Program-made: the position numbers and the translations under genes
Notes under the pieces: generated by a model
The model's database searches: none
What the model was told of the DNA's origin: nothing
The model's input: the letters and a program-made list of their open reading frames with translations, nothing else
Source of the DNA: Saccoglossus kowalevskii
Taxonomy: Eukaryota > Hemichordata > Enteropneusta > Harrimaniidae
Assembly: GCF_000003605.2 (NCBI RefSeq)
Contig: NW_003109100.1
Span: 113,760 to 177,759, forward strand
Direction of reading: 5' to 3'
Length of the DNA stretch: 64,000 nucleotides
Shown: in pieces, positions 1-12,372 of the stretch
Position numbering within the stretch: position 1 is the stretch's first letter
How the letters are laid out: every line of letters starts with the position of its first letter

Positions 1-3000
1 GAGTTGTTAATGTTTCAAGTTACCTCTCTCTGTGATTTATTTTTCATTGAAATTATTTGCTTGTTTTCAATTAATTTTAGCGTACCTCTGCAATTTATTT
101 TAGCATTGTCAGTTGTTTGCTTCATTGAATTAAACGGAGTTCGCCCGGTTGCAATACAAAGCTGTCTCGCACCACAGAGCAAAACTTGCGAATGATCGGA
201 AAGTTTGTATCTCCCCGACCCAGTGCAATATATCCGGTTAGAATCAAAGCTCACGTGTCCCTTATTTTAGGGACCAGATTCTGCCGTAAATTCGGAATGG
301 GATTTAGAAAAAAATAAAATAGGACTTTTAAGGTGTATTTTGGCGTCATTTCAATCATTCCTGATGCCTAAAATAGAGTCTAAGTTTTACCGTAGTCATT
401 GACGCCTATTCAAGAGTATGATGTTTATTGTGACTAGCGTGAATGGGTAAGCTTCGTTTCGACTATGAGCAATTATCACTGTAAACAATGTTAAATTATT
501 CTTCACATGCTCAGTTTATTTTTTGAGAACAATTATTTAAAAATATAATCTCTCAATCAGAAACTCGGATTCACGCCTTCAGGGAAAGTCACGTTTGGAC
601 GCTCACATCGATTTTGTTTTTCGTTCGGCGGGCTGATGCCTTCAGTGTAGCTTTTGCCTCTTCCGACATAGAAATCATCTGAATCTTCTTTCTACCTCTC
701 TTTCTTTTCACACCACGCATAATGTAATGATAAAAATTAGGAAAAAACGCTGAGGAAATATAATGTTTGGTTTGCTAGCGAGCGATAACTGATTTGAGAA
801 TAATTGCACATGCGCGTGAATTGAATGACCCGTACAATCTCGATTTGCATATTGTCAATCAAAGGTCCTGTTATTTGATTACTCATGCAAATTAGGCAAT
901 TGGACATAAACATTGCCACGTGTGAGTGTTTTTTATTTTTTAATCAGAAAATAACCAGCAATTTTAACGGTGTTCTAATAAGAATTCATTGGTCAAATTT
1001 TCACAGAATGTTCTTTAGATAAAAATCTATATAAAAAACGAAAAAAAATATTTTTGATTGAAATTCACAAATAAACTGCATCTCTACCTTAATGCTTGAA
1101 AACGTTTCAGCGAAAATAAATTAATTGAAATTCTATGTGCCTTCATAAGAGTTGGAAATGAACAAATTATATGACTCCAGACCCTGCCATCCCATACAAA
1201 ATGTAAACTACATCCCCAAAACATCCTTTCACTCACGGTTACTACCGTGTTTCACCAGTGTATTCTATTTGACTTCAGAAGAAATTGAAATAAACAAATT
1301 ATATGACAACGAACTTAATTATAATTATAATTATAATTGAACACCTAGAAATAAAAAAAAATTCAACATATTGGGTAGTCATTTGTTTACTTAAACACCA
1401 CGTGATAGACTAAATGCCAGATCTTGTCAAAATGACTAAATCCACGATTTCTAGACAAATCTGTAGTGTTTCTGGTCGAAGTTTAAGAAATGTACATGTA
1501 AATGTTCTCATGTTTTGTTTTAGAAAAAGTGTGTCCCAGTCCTGCAATTAACTACTAGTTAACACGATTGATGGGCAATAAAAAGCACTGTATTCTAAAA
1601 CCTAATCACAATAATATCTCAATATTGTTCCACACTGACTTTTCATAAATAAGTTATAGTACAGGAGCATCTGATAAGACACATAAAACTGCTGACACCG
1701 AAAACACTAAAATTTACCAGTCCGTAAAATGCCATGCGGAGACAAAAAATTGCGTCATGTTTACGCAATATACATTTGTATCAGACACAATGAAATAGAT
1801 TACTGTCACTGAACGCGCGAAACGTTTTTTGTTGTCATTTGGAAATTATTACTACAAATAGAAAAAAAAGATGTACAATAATAAGGTTATCGAGAGAATA
1901 TCACAAAGTATATAGGCAGACAGTACAATAATGACTCAACCTCCGCTACGATACGATCGCCGTAATGCCTTCGTTCATACTTTGCGATCATTCCGTAATT
2001 ACCTCAGAACAACCAATTCAATATACACTTCATTTAAGTCTCTCAAACACAAACATTCAAAATATTGTGTTTATTATTTCATACAGTCATTGGATTAGCA
2101 TTCCGACAATTTATCAATGCTTCAAAGGAACGGTTTTATGTGTTTGAAAAAAATCAATAAAAATATGATTCATGAAATAAGATTGATTTCAGTGAAATAA
2201 AACAGCATGTTTGGCAACAGAAATCGCGACAAATAAATTAACCATAACACATTTCATTCGATGTTGTTGCCATTTGTTGTCATTTAAAACATCTTTTTCG
2301 AAGTCATTGTGTTGTGCCGTGTTTTTTTTTTGTTTTTTTTTTAAATTTTCATTTTTATTTGGCTGGTGTCTTTTGATACGACAATTGATCAAAATAGTTG
2401 TGTTGATCCAACAAATATACAGAGACAATTTTAAAACAAACAGTACTGGCGACCTGTTTTTCGGTGTGTGCGGTGTGTTACTGAAATACTGTTATGTACT
2501 GCACAAAACTAATTAACATATACTATGGGATAACCTGTTTGTATCATCCTTTCTGGTCCTGACTGTGCATATATATACCTTTCACCTCTAAATAATAAAG
2601 TACATGACATTATTCAGAACCCCATAGCATGTAAATGCCTCCGTGGGTTGAAACGCCGTGTTGTACAAATTGTGCTGGTCAGTGTTGAAATGTACTCTAC
2701 ACTGAAAAAGATCTCCAGATAACATTTTCTCGACAAAGTAGTTATAGCATCCCGACTCGTACATCATAAACGAATGTCACATTAGCGGAATACCTGAACC
2801 CAATGAACAACCCAATTACATAGGCAGTACATTACAAATTACTGCGAAAAAAATGTCCACGAGTGAGCAAATCCTGAACCATATGTGAATCTTATCATGT
2901 ACCATAATATAATAGTTTCGAGATAAAACTTGAGGTCCACACCAGACAAGTGGCAATAATACCATCTGAGATCATCCATGAAATAGTGTTTTATTTATTC

Positions 3001-5748
3001 AGACGCTCATTATATCTACAAAAATACTGTTTTCAATATAATACATTTCGAACAAAAACGAGTGTACCAGGTATATAATCTCAATATAATTGCAACTTTT
3101 TGCCGTTCCTTTCTCCAAGACAAGCTCAACTTCAGTGAAATATACACACCTAGATCTAATGCTATACCAATTAAACAGAGCACAGGTGTGCGTTTTTTCT
3201 CAATCATTGTTTACTGGTAATGTTGCCATGCATAGACACTGACGGAATCAGTTGACAGGTTAACTGAACCTTAGATAAATCATACTTATCACTAGACTCA
3301 CAATTTTGTTTTTCATAAAGCTTAACATACTAATCTTTAATTAACTTGCATTATATAATCGACAGACTGACGATTACCGAGATAATATATATTTATAATA
3401 ATTTATGAATATGGGTCAATGACCTAAAGAGTGATATTTCAATTATGAATGGTTGAATCAAACTTTAAGACGTTAAACACCTGTCCAGTTAAATACACTC
3501 AATTTATCATTCGTTCTAAACTTCCCTATTGACTGATGTGTCATATCGCTTATACGGACACCCAACATGGGCGTTGTCAGGATCCCCATGGGTGACGCTT
3601 GTATTGAAACAATATCAAGCGTATCTTCACATTGCTATCAAAAAGCGTGGTTTCTAAAACATTATCCGCGTCGCTTTTAGCAAGTATGTGGTATACGGGC
3701 AGCTGACAGTGTATAGTACCACGTGTAATAATATAATTCGTAAAACATTATCACCTGCGACAAATCAGCCTTTAAAGCATTTCACCACGATGTGGAAGTA
3801 TTAATATCACTTTAGTATTTTTATTCAATGTTTTGAATCACTGTCCTATCATAAGAGGTGTTTGGGTCATGTGATGTATCAATTTGGATCACGTGATTTA
3901 CCTTATAAAAGACATGTTACTTTATACTCAGACAGACATACAATACAGACAGAGACATATACCACAGTGGACTTGTTTGCTCTCTGGGCTTTGCCGTCCA
4001 GCCAACGCCCATGGACAACCATTGCACTCTATGCTTCGTTATACCGATGTCAATATCCGAATAAAGATCACCAGTTCAACCACCCTCAGTTTACAGTCTA
4101 CAGTCTCCTGACAGTTGCACCACGTGCACTAATTGAAATTAACTGATTATATGTAAACAATAATATAACTGTTTAAATCACAAACGCAAATAACATGGTG
4201 TATTGCCATAAGTATTTGAATATACAATGGACATTACATATTACCTTATGGGTGTAATCTGTGCCCCATGCGAACACTTCTAATACCACCATTCGCGCGG
4301 AAAGTGGTCGGATATTGCGATGGTAAGGATTGACTGACATCCAATTACATATAACTTCAAGTTTACATTATCTCCTTAATAGTTGATCTCCCATTCTGTG
4401 TACGACTTGTTTTTCTCTAACCATACACACGTTGATTTCTATTTAATTGCTTACGCATGCGTAGTCATTGCTATTAGATATATATGCATAGTTAACGCTT
4501 TTGATTCATGCATATTGTTGCTTTGAAACAAACAATTGACATTGATGTGGGTAATAGACAAACGTGATACAAGTAATAGTAAGGTTTTTTTCTCATTTGC
4601 TAAATATCTCACATTTCCCCCTTAGCAACGGCCTTCCTGGTTATAGTCTTCTGCAGACATAATATTCCGAACAACACGTAGTCAATACATCACCAATGCT
4701 GTTGGGAGCGGTGTCTACTTTTATCTATAATCAATACATGATATTTGAAGTAAAACGCACGTAAGCTCAACAGTTATTCGCCGCGGTCGCTAAGATACAA
4801 CGCAGTTAGTTGTACGTGATATATATATCAACATTTTAAAAACATGATATTTTGTTGTAGTACTATGTGAAATCTCATGGTATGTCAATGCGCGTAATAA
4901 TACCGAATCACTGACATTATAAGAATCTGTCGATCAATCAATCAATCATCAAATATCGGTACTTGAGCATAAATAATGAGCATAATCTCATATCCGTCGT
5001 TGCTAAGGTTGTTTTCTAATCCATCAGTTCAAATGAGTAATAAAATTGCGAATACGTTATTAACCATGACGCCTTTTCGACGTACCAGCACAATTTCCAG
5101 AAATGAGAGTATTTAAGGAAAATTAAAATGTATATTATATTTCATTTGACGCACAGATACTATGTCCTATATATGGTACAATCTGAATATCGGCAATACT
5201 AGTGAGGCAGTGTTCAAACCTAGTTTATTAGTCCGACAGATCACGGCGATGACCTAAATAAACCAATTCAGGCCAGGAAAAACGTCATTGATGATACCAA
5301 CAAAGTTACCACATGTGTAATAGTAATCAAAATGCGATTAAACTCGAACTAATATCTCAATTCACTTGAAAATTGTGTACGTCTTATATATTGCAGATCC
5401 GCATTTGACCGAAAACCTTCGACATGATTGTATGAGGGTGAAGTAGCAACGGTTTAATTTTAACATATGCAGTATATCACCGAATTGCTCACTTTATCCA
5501 TTTACGTTTTAGCGACATGGACTTATCATACTCTGCCGAGGGGTATTATAATACTGTTCTGGTTCACATTTTGATCAACATTCCGTGCCAGTTTTACTTA
5601 TTATGTACGAGTTTTCAGTACAGTAGGCTTACTTTTGTTGTTTTCCCGCAAACTATACCGTATATATATTGCAAAAATGTCATCTGAGATTCTGTCATGA
5701 TTTTCAATAACAAATCCAGCAACATTGGTAGCAACACTGGTATTTTGT
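1..5748. other. Intergenic AT-rich DNA, no gene seen
   Basis: I read both strands and found no ORF with recognisable protein sequence, no tRNA-like block and no long inverted repeat. Small local features are a short (ttataa)n-like run near 1315-1339 and a 20-base motif containing acaaattatatgac that occurs twice (about 1160 and 1291). The open frames here are short and look like chance frames in AT-rich DNA. Confidence 0.6.
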
Positions 5749-6525
5749 TTTAATGAATGTGGTTCACGCGTCATATTTCTTTGACTGATTATGTTAAAAT
5801 TTTTAATATTGGTTTGACGATCCTATTCAAAATGGCCGAATGGTGGCCATTTTTTTTTGGGCTAAAAAAATCATCAAATATCAAGTATTTATGGATGGAT
5901 TTCGTCCAAACTTGGTATATACATTAGAAATTACGATTTCCTAATGCAGGTCATTTTAATTTTTCAGATCGGATTCAAAATGGCTGACTGGCGGCCATTT
6001 TGTTTTAATAAATGGGCTTCTAGGGCCATATCTCTGACTTACTTTGACTTATATATACTTATATGTTCGAATTATATATACATCATGTCATAGATATACA
6101 GATACATTGATTTGACGATACTATTTAAAGTGGCCGAATGGTGGCCATTTTTGACCTAAAAAAATCATCTAATATCAAGCATTTCTGGCATTTATGCATG
6201 AATTTCGTTCAAACTTATAACATACGTTAGACATTCGGGTTCCTGGTGCACGTCACTTAATTTTTCAGACCGGATTTAAAATAGCTGACTGGCAGTCATT
6301 TTGTTTTAATGAATGGTCTTCCAGGGCCATATCTCTGACATGCTTTGACTGATTATGTTGAAATTGTATATATTCAATATACATCATGTTATAGATATAT
6401 ACATGTATTCAAAATGGCTGATTTTGTTTTAATTAATGCAGTTCAAGAGCAATATATCTCAATATGGACAAGTAATGGTTTGACGATCAGATACAAATGT
6501 CAATCATTTTAATATTAAACAATCA
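5749..6525 (+). repeat. Diverged tandem repeat with GGCC hairpins
   Basis: Two full units and one partial unit start with tttgacgat at 5813, 6111 and 6478, so the spacing is about 298 and 367 bases. Each full unit carries two short palindromic blocks of the form AAAATGGCC-loop-GGCCATTTT. One reads gaatggtggcc and the other gactggcggcc, and both are followed by a shared block containing tctagggccatatctctgac. Related blocks recur near 63.29 and 63.69 kb, which marks this as a dispersed, probably non-autonomous repeat that was locally duplicated. No coding sequence is visible. Confidence 0.7.
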
Positions 6526-6599
6526 TCATAATCATATTCCTAATATGGTCATATTCCAGCTATATTAATATAAACAAAACTATTTATCTTAAATTCGAT

Positions 6600-6862
6600 A
6601 ACTAACGGGGACTGTGCCATGTATGGCTTATTTCCTATATTCTTGAATGTTCCCTTCTGTTCTAGGGCTATGTGGGCGAGCCCTGTTTGTTGGTTGTCAT
6701 CTTTAGTATTGGTTTTGAGGTCATTCATGTAGAATAGATGGTTAATGTTACCCTTCTGGCAGTCGTATCCACACGTGGTTTTATTGAGCATTGTACCAGG
6801 GGGAGCAATGGCAGACAGAAGAGCAGGGGTGAGTCTCCTTGGAAAATCTCAATGTTGTTGTT
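6600..6862 (-). pseudogene. LINE reverse-transcriptase fragment
   Basis: Reading the minus strand, one frame gives FQGDSPLLFCL, close to the LINE signature QGDSLSPLLFCL. A second frame continues with APPGTMLNK, CGYDCQKG and NINHLFYMNDLK, which matches the catalytic palm block (I)NHLFYMDDLK of non-LTR retrotransposon reverse transcriptases. The order of motifs is right, but they lie in different frames and the catalytic YMDD reads YMND, so the copy is dead. A further frame change follows after GLAHIALE. From memory, the NHLFYMDDLK form is typical of R2-like and related LINEs. That clade call is tentative. No endonuclease domain or 3' tail was found nearby, so this is a short 5'- and 3'-truncated relic. 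Confidence 0.75.
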
Positions 6863-8766
6863 TACTGGGCGTGGTTCTAGTCATCATTCGTCAAATATAC
6901 GGTGGTTTTTTGTGATTTTAGAGATGAACGTTGTGATGGTAGGGCATATTCTGTACATTTTATCTACCTGCAGTCACAATTGGTTAGTCACTAATCAATG
7001 TTATGTGGTCTCCAACTATTACAAAGTCACTGCCATTGGGGTCGTCTGCACTGAACAGATTATTAACCATGCCACCACTTGATTATCAAATGCGACAAAT
7101 TCATGGCAATAAAGGACAAATGTAATTACACTAAAGTTATGCTAATTACATCAAATTGATGACATTATTAAGTTTGCTACTCCAATATATTGCCCATTGT
7201 AACGAGTTGCACCAAAATCGAACAACTCCAAGCACAGGTGGTCCAGCGTTGACATTTACCCTAAATATCCAATTCACCTTTACAATTACAGCTTTTACCT
7301 GGGTATAAATTCAACAAATACATTGCCCAAACTTATACTCACGATGCGATGTTCTCCACCCTGTCTCGTTCTAACAGAGACCAGTGCTCCCAAACCATGC
7401 TGCCAATCACCCATACAATATAATTTCTCTGGTACATGCTATTACAGCAACTGAGTATCGAAACCTCGAATGTTTCTATGTATGCCGACACATTCGATTG
7501 CTGCATACATGTGCTCACCGCAAGGACAATTTGACCATTTTTTATATCAATGCAGTGTCCACCTGCCTGACAATGCATTGACTCCACACATCGTACGAAC
7601 ATATTTGTATGCAAACACTGAGATCACCTTATTTCACCTTACGTTTTCAGTGTGTTCCAATGCAGGATTACAACACGCCGGTCCACAAAAATTGTTCAAT
7701 ACACCATGGCTCGTGACATTTAAATATTAGTGAGAATACATAAATCAAGAAAAAAATACAACACACAAGAAAACTGGATTTCTTTACACACACTATAGAA
7801 GAAATGTGCTGATAAACGAATGAATATCAAATTAAATCTCAAGCGGGCGGTATAAGGCTCCTTCAATATACTGACCTAAATTGTGAAAATTGAATGCAAT
7901 GTAAAAAACATGGATTCAAGTTTTTTATTATATACTTTCAAGTATAGAATTTTTTTTAATTTCTCCCCAGCACGACAATGCAAGTGAGAGCATGTTGTGT
8001 TTTGGACTCCCTGGAACGGATGCAACAGGTGATATTAAGTTTCATTTTGAACCGACCGATTTCAATACATCGAACTTCACGTCAAATTGCTGTCACTTGA
8101 TAAATAAATCCCACTTCCGAATGACCGTACAGTTTCGAAAATGGAAAATTGTGACTGACATCTAGCAAATTAACACACAGACCAAATTTATTATTTTTAA
8201 ATTTGTAATTAAATGTTCATCACTATGAGGTGCCAATTGTTTCTAACTGTTTATACGTTTCTCAGTGAGTGAGCACAATACTGCTATTGAAACAAGCACG
8301 TTGCCACCGCTAGCAATATCCAAGAGCAATTGCACTCTGTATTCGTGTATTTAGCGTAAGTCAAGCATATACTAACACATTGACAATTGCATGTATGCCT
8401 GGTAATGGCTTAATCGTGTACATAATCCAATGAAAACGGATGTAGTGGATTATGGAGTGTCGACATATCAATGTCCAGCTGGCATAAGCGACAATTCTCT
8501 TTGAATTGTACGTTTCTAAGGGTGGTCGAACGGCATTCAGCACTTGGGTACTCACGGCACAGTTGGTGTTTGAATTGAACCGGCTCTAAGTAAAGTTAAT
8601 CAAACGAGTGATGAAAACCGATGAAAAAGCAAAATGAATACAGAAACCACTTCACCTCCCTGAACCATTGAAACATTGTTCATTTACATAAGGTCAAACG
8701 GCTATATTCAGTGTTTTGTCATATCGTGTCACGTGACGTCGATTGTATTCTTCAAATATATTCATA
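6863..8766. other. Intergenic DNA, no gene seen
   Basis: Several overlapping open frames occur around 7340-7730 on both strands, but none gives recognisable protein sequence and they are mirror images of each other. No inverted repeat or RNA-like structure was noticed. Confidence 0.5.
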
Positions 8767-8900
8767 TGGATAGCTAACCCAGCAAAAACTCTTATATAAT
8801 ATGAGGTATATGCCCTGACTGTCAGCACTAATAGTATGGTTCGAGCCCAGCAAGGCCAACTTTTTCAGGAGTTAAGGAAGAACTCTCATTCAGAAAGGTC
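8767..8900 (+). repeat. Possible tRNA-derived SINE
   Basis: GGTTCGAGCCC at 8838-8848 matches the RNA polymerase III B box (GGTTCGANTCC) at 10 of 11 positions. An imperfect A-box-like TAGCTAACCCA lies about 65 bases upstream (near 8772). This spacing is a little long for a tRNA but acceptable for a tRNA-headed SINE. No tRNA cloverleaf could be folded convincingly by eye, and no poly(A) or simple-repeat tail is clear. Confidence 0.3.
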
Positions 8901-9630
8901 TGACACTAAAAAAAGCGGCAATACAGAGTGGACTTACATAAATAAGCATACTGTCACATGACAACAGTGGTATGATGTACATAATAGTACATATCTACTT
9001 ACAGAGTGTCAAAACTGATCTGAGATAACCCCAAGACCTGAAAGGAGAGTACATACAATAGAAGTGAATGAATATGAGAGAACACGTGCTGCATTTTGTA
9101 GCACCTAAATTGTTTTCAATAAAACAAACATTACATTTTTTACATTTTATAGCTGTTCTTTTGTGCATTAAAAATCTATAAAATACCCCCCCCCCGGGCT
9201 AGAAATACTTGATTATTAATATAATGATATCGATGGAAATATGCATTATAATGTTCGATCCTCACCTGTCTACATAAACTTGACAGCATGAAGATAGAAA
9301 TCGTGTATTTACTACGCCACCCAGGACGTGACACTAAGGCACGTATTTAATGTCAATGTCACCGTCATAATTAGTCACATTACAGCACACTGTGAGACCA
9401 AGTATATACAAGGTGACAGAGGAAGGTCATTAACTCGTATATACGGATTTAACTTAATGAGACCCTGATATTCAACTCACTAAATAGGACACTAGGGAAG
9501 GTGTTTTTTTTGATCAAATTTTAATTACATTTGCATATCACGCGAAAGCATTGGTTAATTATATGTATTTATGTAATTGTTTTCAACAAAAAACGGATAT
9601 TTAAAAAATATCATCACATACATTCTTTTT
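8901..9630. other. Intergenic DNA, poly-C tract
   Basis: No gene was seen. A run of about ten C at 9186-9196 is one of five poly-C tracts in the window (others near 31.03, 49.58, 51.2 and 54.19 kb). Confidence 0.5.
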
Positions 9631-9637
9631 TTTCAGT

Positions 9638-9742
9638 GTTGCAAATTTTCAATACTGTCCACAACAATATGGCGGCGCGCTGTTCTAGTATTTGTACATA
9701 CCTCGATTTCCAATTAGTTGGCGCACTGGTATATTCCGGTAG
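9638..9742 (+). other. Exon-like block with small ORF
   Basis: A polypyrimidine tract ending TTTTTTTTCAG (up to 9637) is followed by an open frame of 105 bases that ends in a good donor, AG|GTAAAC (9743). The frame contains ATG at 9669 in an AATATGGCGGCG context resembling a YY1-type start-site motif, and codes for about 25 residues beginning MAARCSSICTYLDF. I do not recognise the peptide and found no partner exon within the window. It could be a first or internal exon of an unknown gene, or chance. Confidence 0.2.
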
Positions 9743-10079
9743 GTAAACGATTATAGGCTTCTGTATAGACTCAATATGTTACGATACATTTAAATTATTC
9801 ACATGAGACCCAATAGCCTGAATGTAATTACTATCTTGTCTGTATTTAATTACATGTTAAACATTCTTAATATCAAAGGTAACAGTCAAAGCCGTATATA
9901 CTTTTTGTTTATGCATGCAATTATTGACAATGTTAATGTACGAGCGTATAATCCGTATTTTTAGCTCATGCATTTACATTGAAACGCACTCTTTTATTCT
10001 CGGTAAAAATAGCGTGTTTAAAGTCGAATAAATATATATTATAAATAGATATCATAAATCTCTCATCTGTTATAAATCG
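9743..10079. other. Intergenic DNA, nothing seen
   Basis: AT-rich sequence with no recognisable feature. Confidence 0.5.
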
Positions 10080-10277
10080 AGATCTCGTTAGTGAGAGAGC
10101 GACGATATTTGTTTTTGCTTCTCAAAATTTGTGACATTCTCTTCCGTCATCGCGTCAACTGTTCCCCTGATAGATGTAAACGTGATATTTGTAACAGTAG
10201 AGGCGATGACGGGGGAAATAGAACACTATTTTTTATGTAAAAACACATCTCGCAGCTCTCTCGCCTTGAGTGAGATT
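10080..10277. mobile_element. Palindromic MITE-like element
   Basis: The two halves are imperfect reverse complements over about 75 bases. GTGAGAGAGCGACGATATTT with a later CCGTCATCGCGTCAACTGTT on the left pairs with AACAGTAGAGGCGATGACGG and later GAGCTCTCTCGCC-like sequence on the right. The loop is only about 25 bases. This is the shape of a short palindromic non-autonomous DNA transposon. There is no coding capacity. The right end runs into GGCGGCCATTTT. A related element lies at 47.1 kb. Confidence 0.7.
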
Positions 10278-11685
10278 TTGGCGGCCATTTTGCTTTTTAG
10301 GTCTGTTCGGTCATCATTGGATATGAAGTAGAAGCATGAATGAACATTCGCCTGAACATTTTTTTTAGAAATACCTTGATTATATTCACGGTTATGTGAC
10401 AACACATTGTTAGCTAAATATCGGTCATATAGCAGATTCGAAATATCATTTACTGTATTTTACAAGAGTGATTGCCTGGAAACAAGATACAACTAGTGTG
10501 TGTCTTGCCGGAAATATTAATTGGGTGTATCGAATATCCGAAGCAACGGTCAGTGTCAACTCGGTATAGTTAATTGCTTGTTTATCTAGAAGTACATGAC
10601 AACCCCTTGAAGATTCATAATTATAAAGATAAATATATTTTTCGTTTGGCTTACGGTTCAATGTGTAACATTACAGGCACCAAAATAACGTTAGTTGCGA
10701 TAAGAAAAGCAAATAGAAATATTGGACGGACAAAAACAAATACATATTTCCTTAAAAACTTTTTCACTGGTCAGTCTCGACAGCTTAGTACGTATCTTAT
10801 AAAAATATGGTTTTGAATGTAGATTCAATATACATGTAATTATGTGTCCGACCTGTTTCGACATCAGCAACTGACATATACGCGGAATGCAAACAGTACT
10901 ATCGCTATTTTGACTAGTACGTAATTGATAAATGATGCGTTAATTACCAAGGCACCATGCGCGATCAAAGTCAAATAGTTATTCACAATGTTTATTTTTA
11001 TTACCAGCAATTGATTAATGTGAACGTTTAATGTGTCACGGTCACAGATTGTCTCTTCGACTGCACAGTTTGAGCGAACATGCTTGTAAATCTATTTTTG
11101 GTGCAATGTCTAAACATGTCAGTCAAACAATGAAGAGGAATGAAAACGAATTACTCAGTTTTATATACTGATACATGCTAACTCTCCGTGCACTAATCAT
11201 TGCATGGTTTATTCAGTAATTAGGATTAAGTACAAATCTTAGTAAACATGATAAGCTGACATTGTAATATTTCAATTAAGAGTTCACATTATCAAAACAT
11301 TTGGACAAGGTATATTTGCGCGTAAATACATTACACTCGGCGAAGCAACAATATATAATCATTCGTATCTAATCGCATGAGACATAAACCACTATTTAAA
11401 TTTTAATTCTATTTTTGTGGCCGATCGAACTATCGAGAAAATAAATACCTTTTTTTGTATTACCCATTTTATCGTGTATTCGGTATTCTGATGATTTGTA
11501 ATGAAAATACGAGAGGGGCAGAAGTAATTAACATGGTTCAGGAACGGGTCTGATATTTAATGAAAAAGCCCCAAGGGCATAATAAACAGGAATACTCGTA
11601 CGATATTTTGCTGTCTCTGGCAGTCCGCCGTGTAATATATATACTAGAAATCGAATTTCATCTGATCGATGAAGTTTAGGTGTAG
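10278..11685. other. Intergenic DNA, no gene seen
   Basis: Short open frames on both strands (around 10.45-10.8 kb) show no known motif. No repeat structure was noticed. Confidence 0.5.
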
Positions 11686-11757
11686 GTAACACCACGGGAA
11701 AGATTGATCATGCGAGGGCCTAGCCCAAGGCTTCTCCGCGATGACTCGTGGTGTTAC
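11686..11757. repeat. Short hairpin with 11-bp perfect arms
   Basis: GTAACACCACG at the left end is exactly complementary to CGTGGTGTTAC at the right end. The inner part (GCGAGGGCCT against AGGCTTCTCCGC) pairs imperfectly. The 72-base hairpin is GC-richer than its surroundings. It could be a tiny MITE or a structured transcript element. Confidence 0.5.
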
Positions 11758-12180
11758 TTGCTTAATATACACTGGCCGCTACAATTTAATTTAAAATAGT
11801 AGGCGAGGTTAACATATTTTTCCACCAACACACAATTGTTCAATTTCCATCATTTGCTGACACTGATCACTAAGCAGCCTTGCTCATATCAGCTTTATGT
11901 CTTTAATGATAAAATTAACTTTACATTTTCAACACCTACACTGAAACTTTCAGGTCAGTCTGTTTAAAGATTGCAGAGTCAGGTTATGGCCAGTAACACC
12001 ATGGCTGGTTTCTGACCACTGCAGGAAATCGCCAGCTGCAGTAACACTATCCGTCGTTGATTGGTTATTTGCAAACAGCCAGTGCAGACATAATTACATG
12101 TACACTTGCTACCCATCACATAGTCATCTTACGACAAGATATGTATAATATAGACATTTATTTATAATAATACTGATGCC
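11758..12180. other. Intergenic DNA, nothing firm
   Basis: No gene was seen. A weak echo of the preceding hairpin (ccagtaacaccatggctgg near 11990) is present but does not form a clear structure. Confidence 0.4.
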
Positions 12181-12372
12181 TCCACCTTCAGAATAATTAC
12201 ATACAAAACAGCAACCTAGTTATAACACCAGGTAGTTATATTGAATATAAACACAAAAGATTTCATTCACAAAATGTGAAATACGTCATTTAAAAAAACC
12301 AGTAAAGTGTTATTATATTATATTTGTGTGAGATTACAACACTGGTGTACTTAATTCATTAATATCGCTGTA
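12181..12372 (+). repeat. Dispersed repeat A, copy 1
   Basis: About 190 bases align without large gaps to 14337-14508. Shared blocks include accttcagaa-aattacata, cagcaa-cta-ttataacacc, aaaacgtcatttaa-like sequence, aaaccagtaa, attacaacactg and cgtacttaattcattaat-like sequence. Divergence is roughly a quarter of positions, so it is an old copy. No coding potential or terminal repeat is visible. Confidence 0.7.

Noticed and set aside
2189-2516. Overlapping frames on both strands rich in F/K
   Set aside because: Driven by poly-T/poly-A tracts, with no recognisable domain.
6738-7082. 114-codon plus-strand frame
   Set aside because: Its first part is the antisense of the LINE reverse-transcriptase relic, and the rest has no motif.
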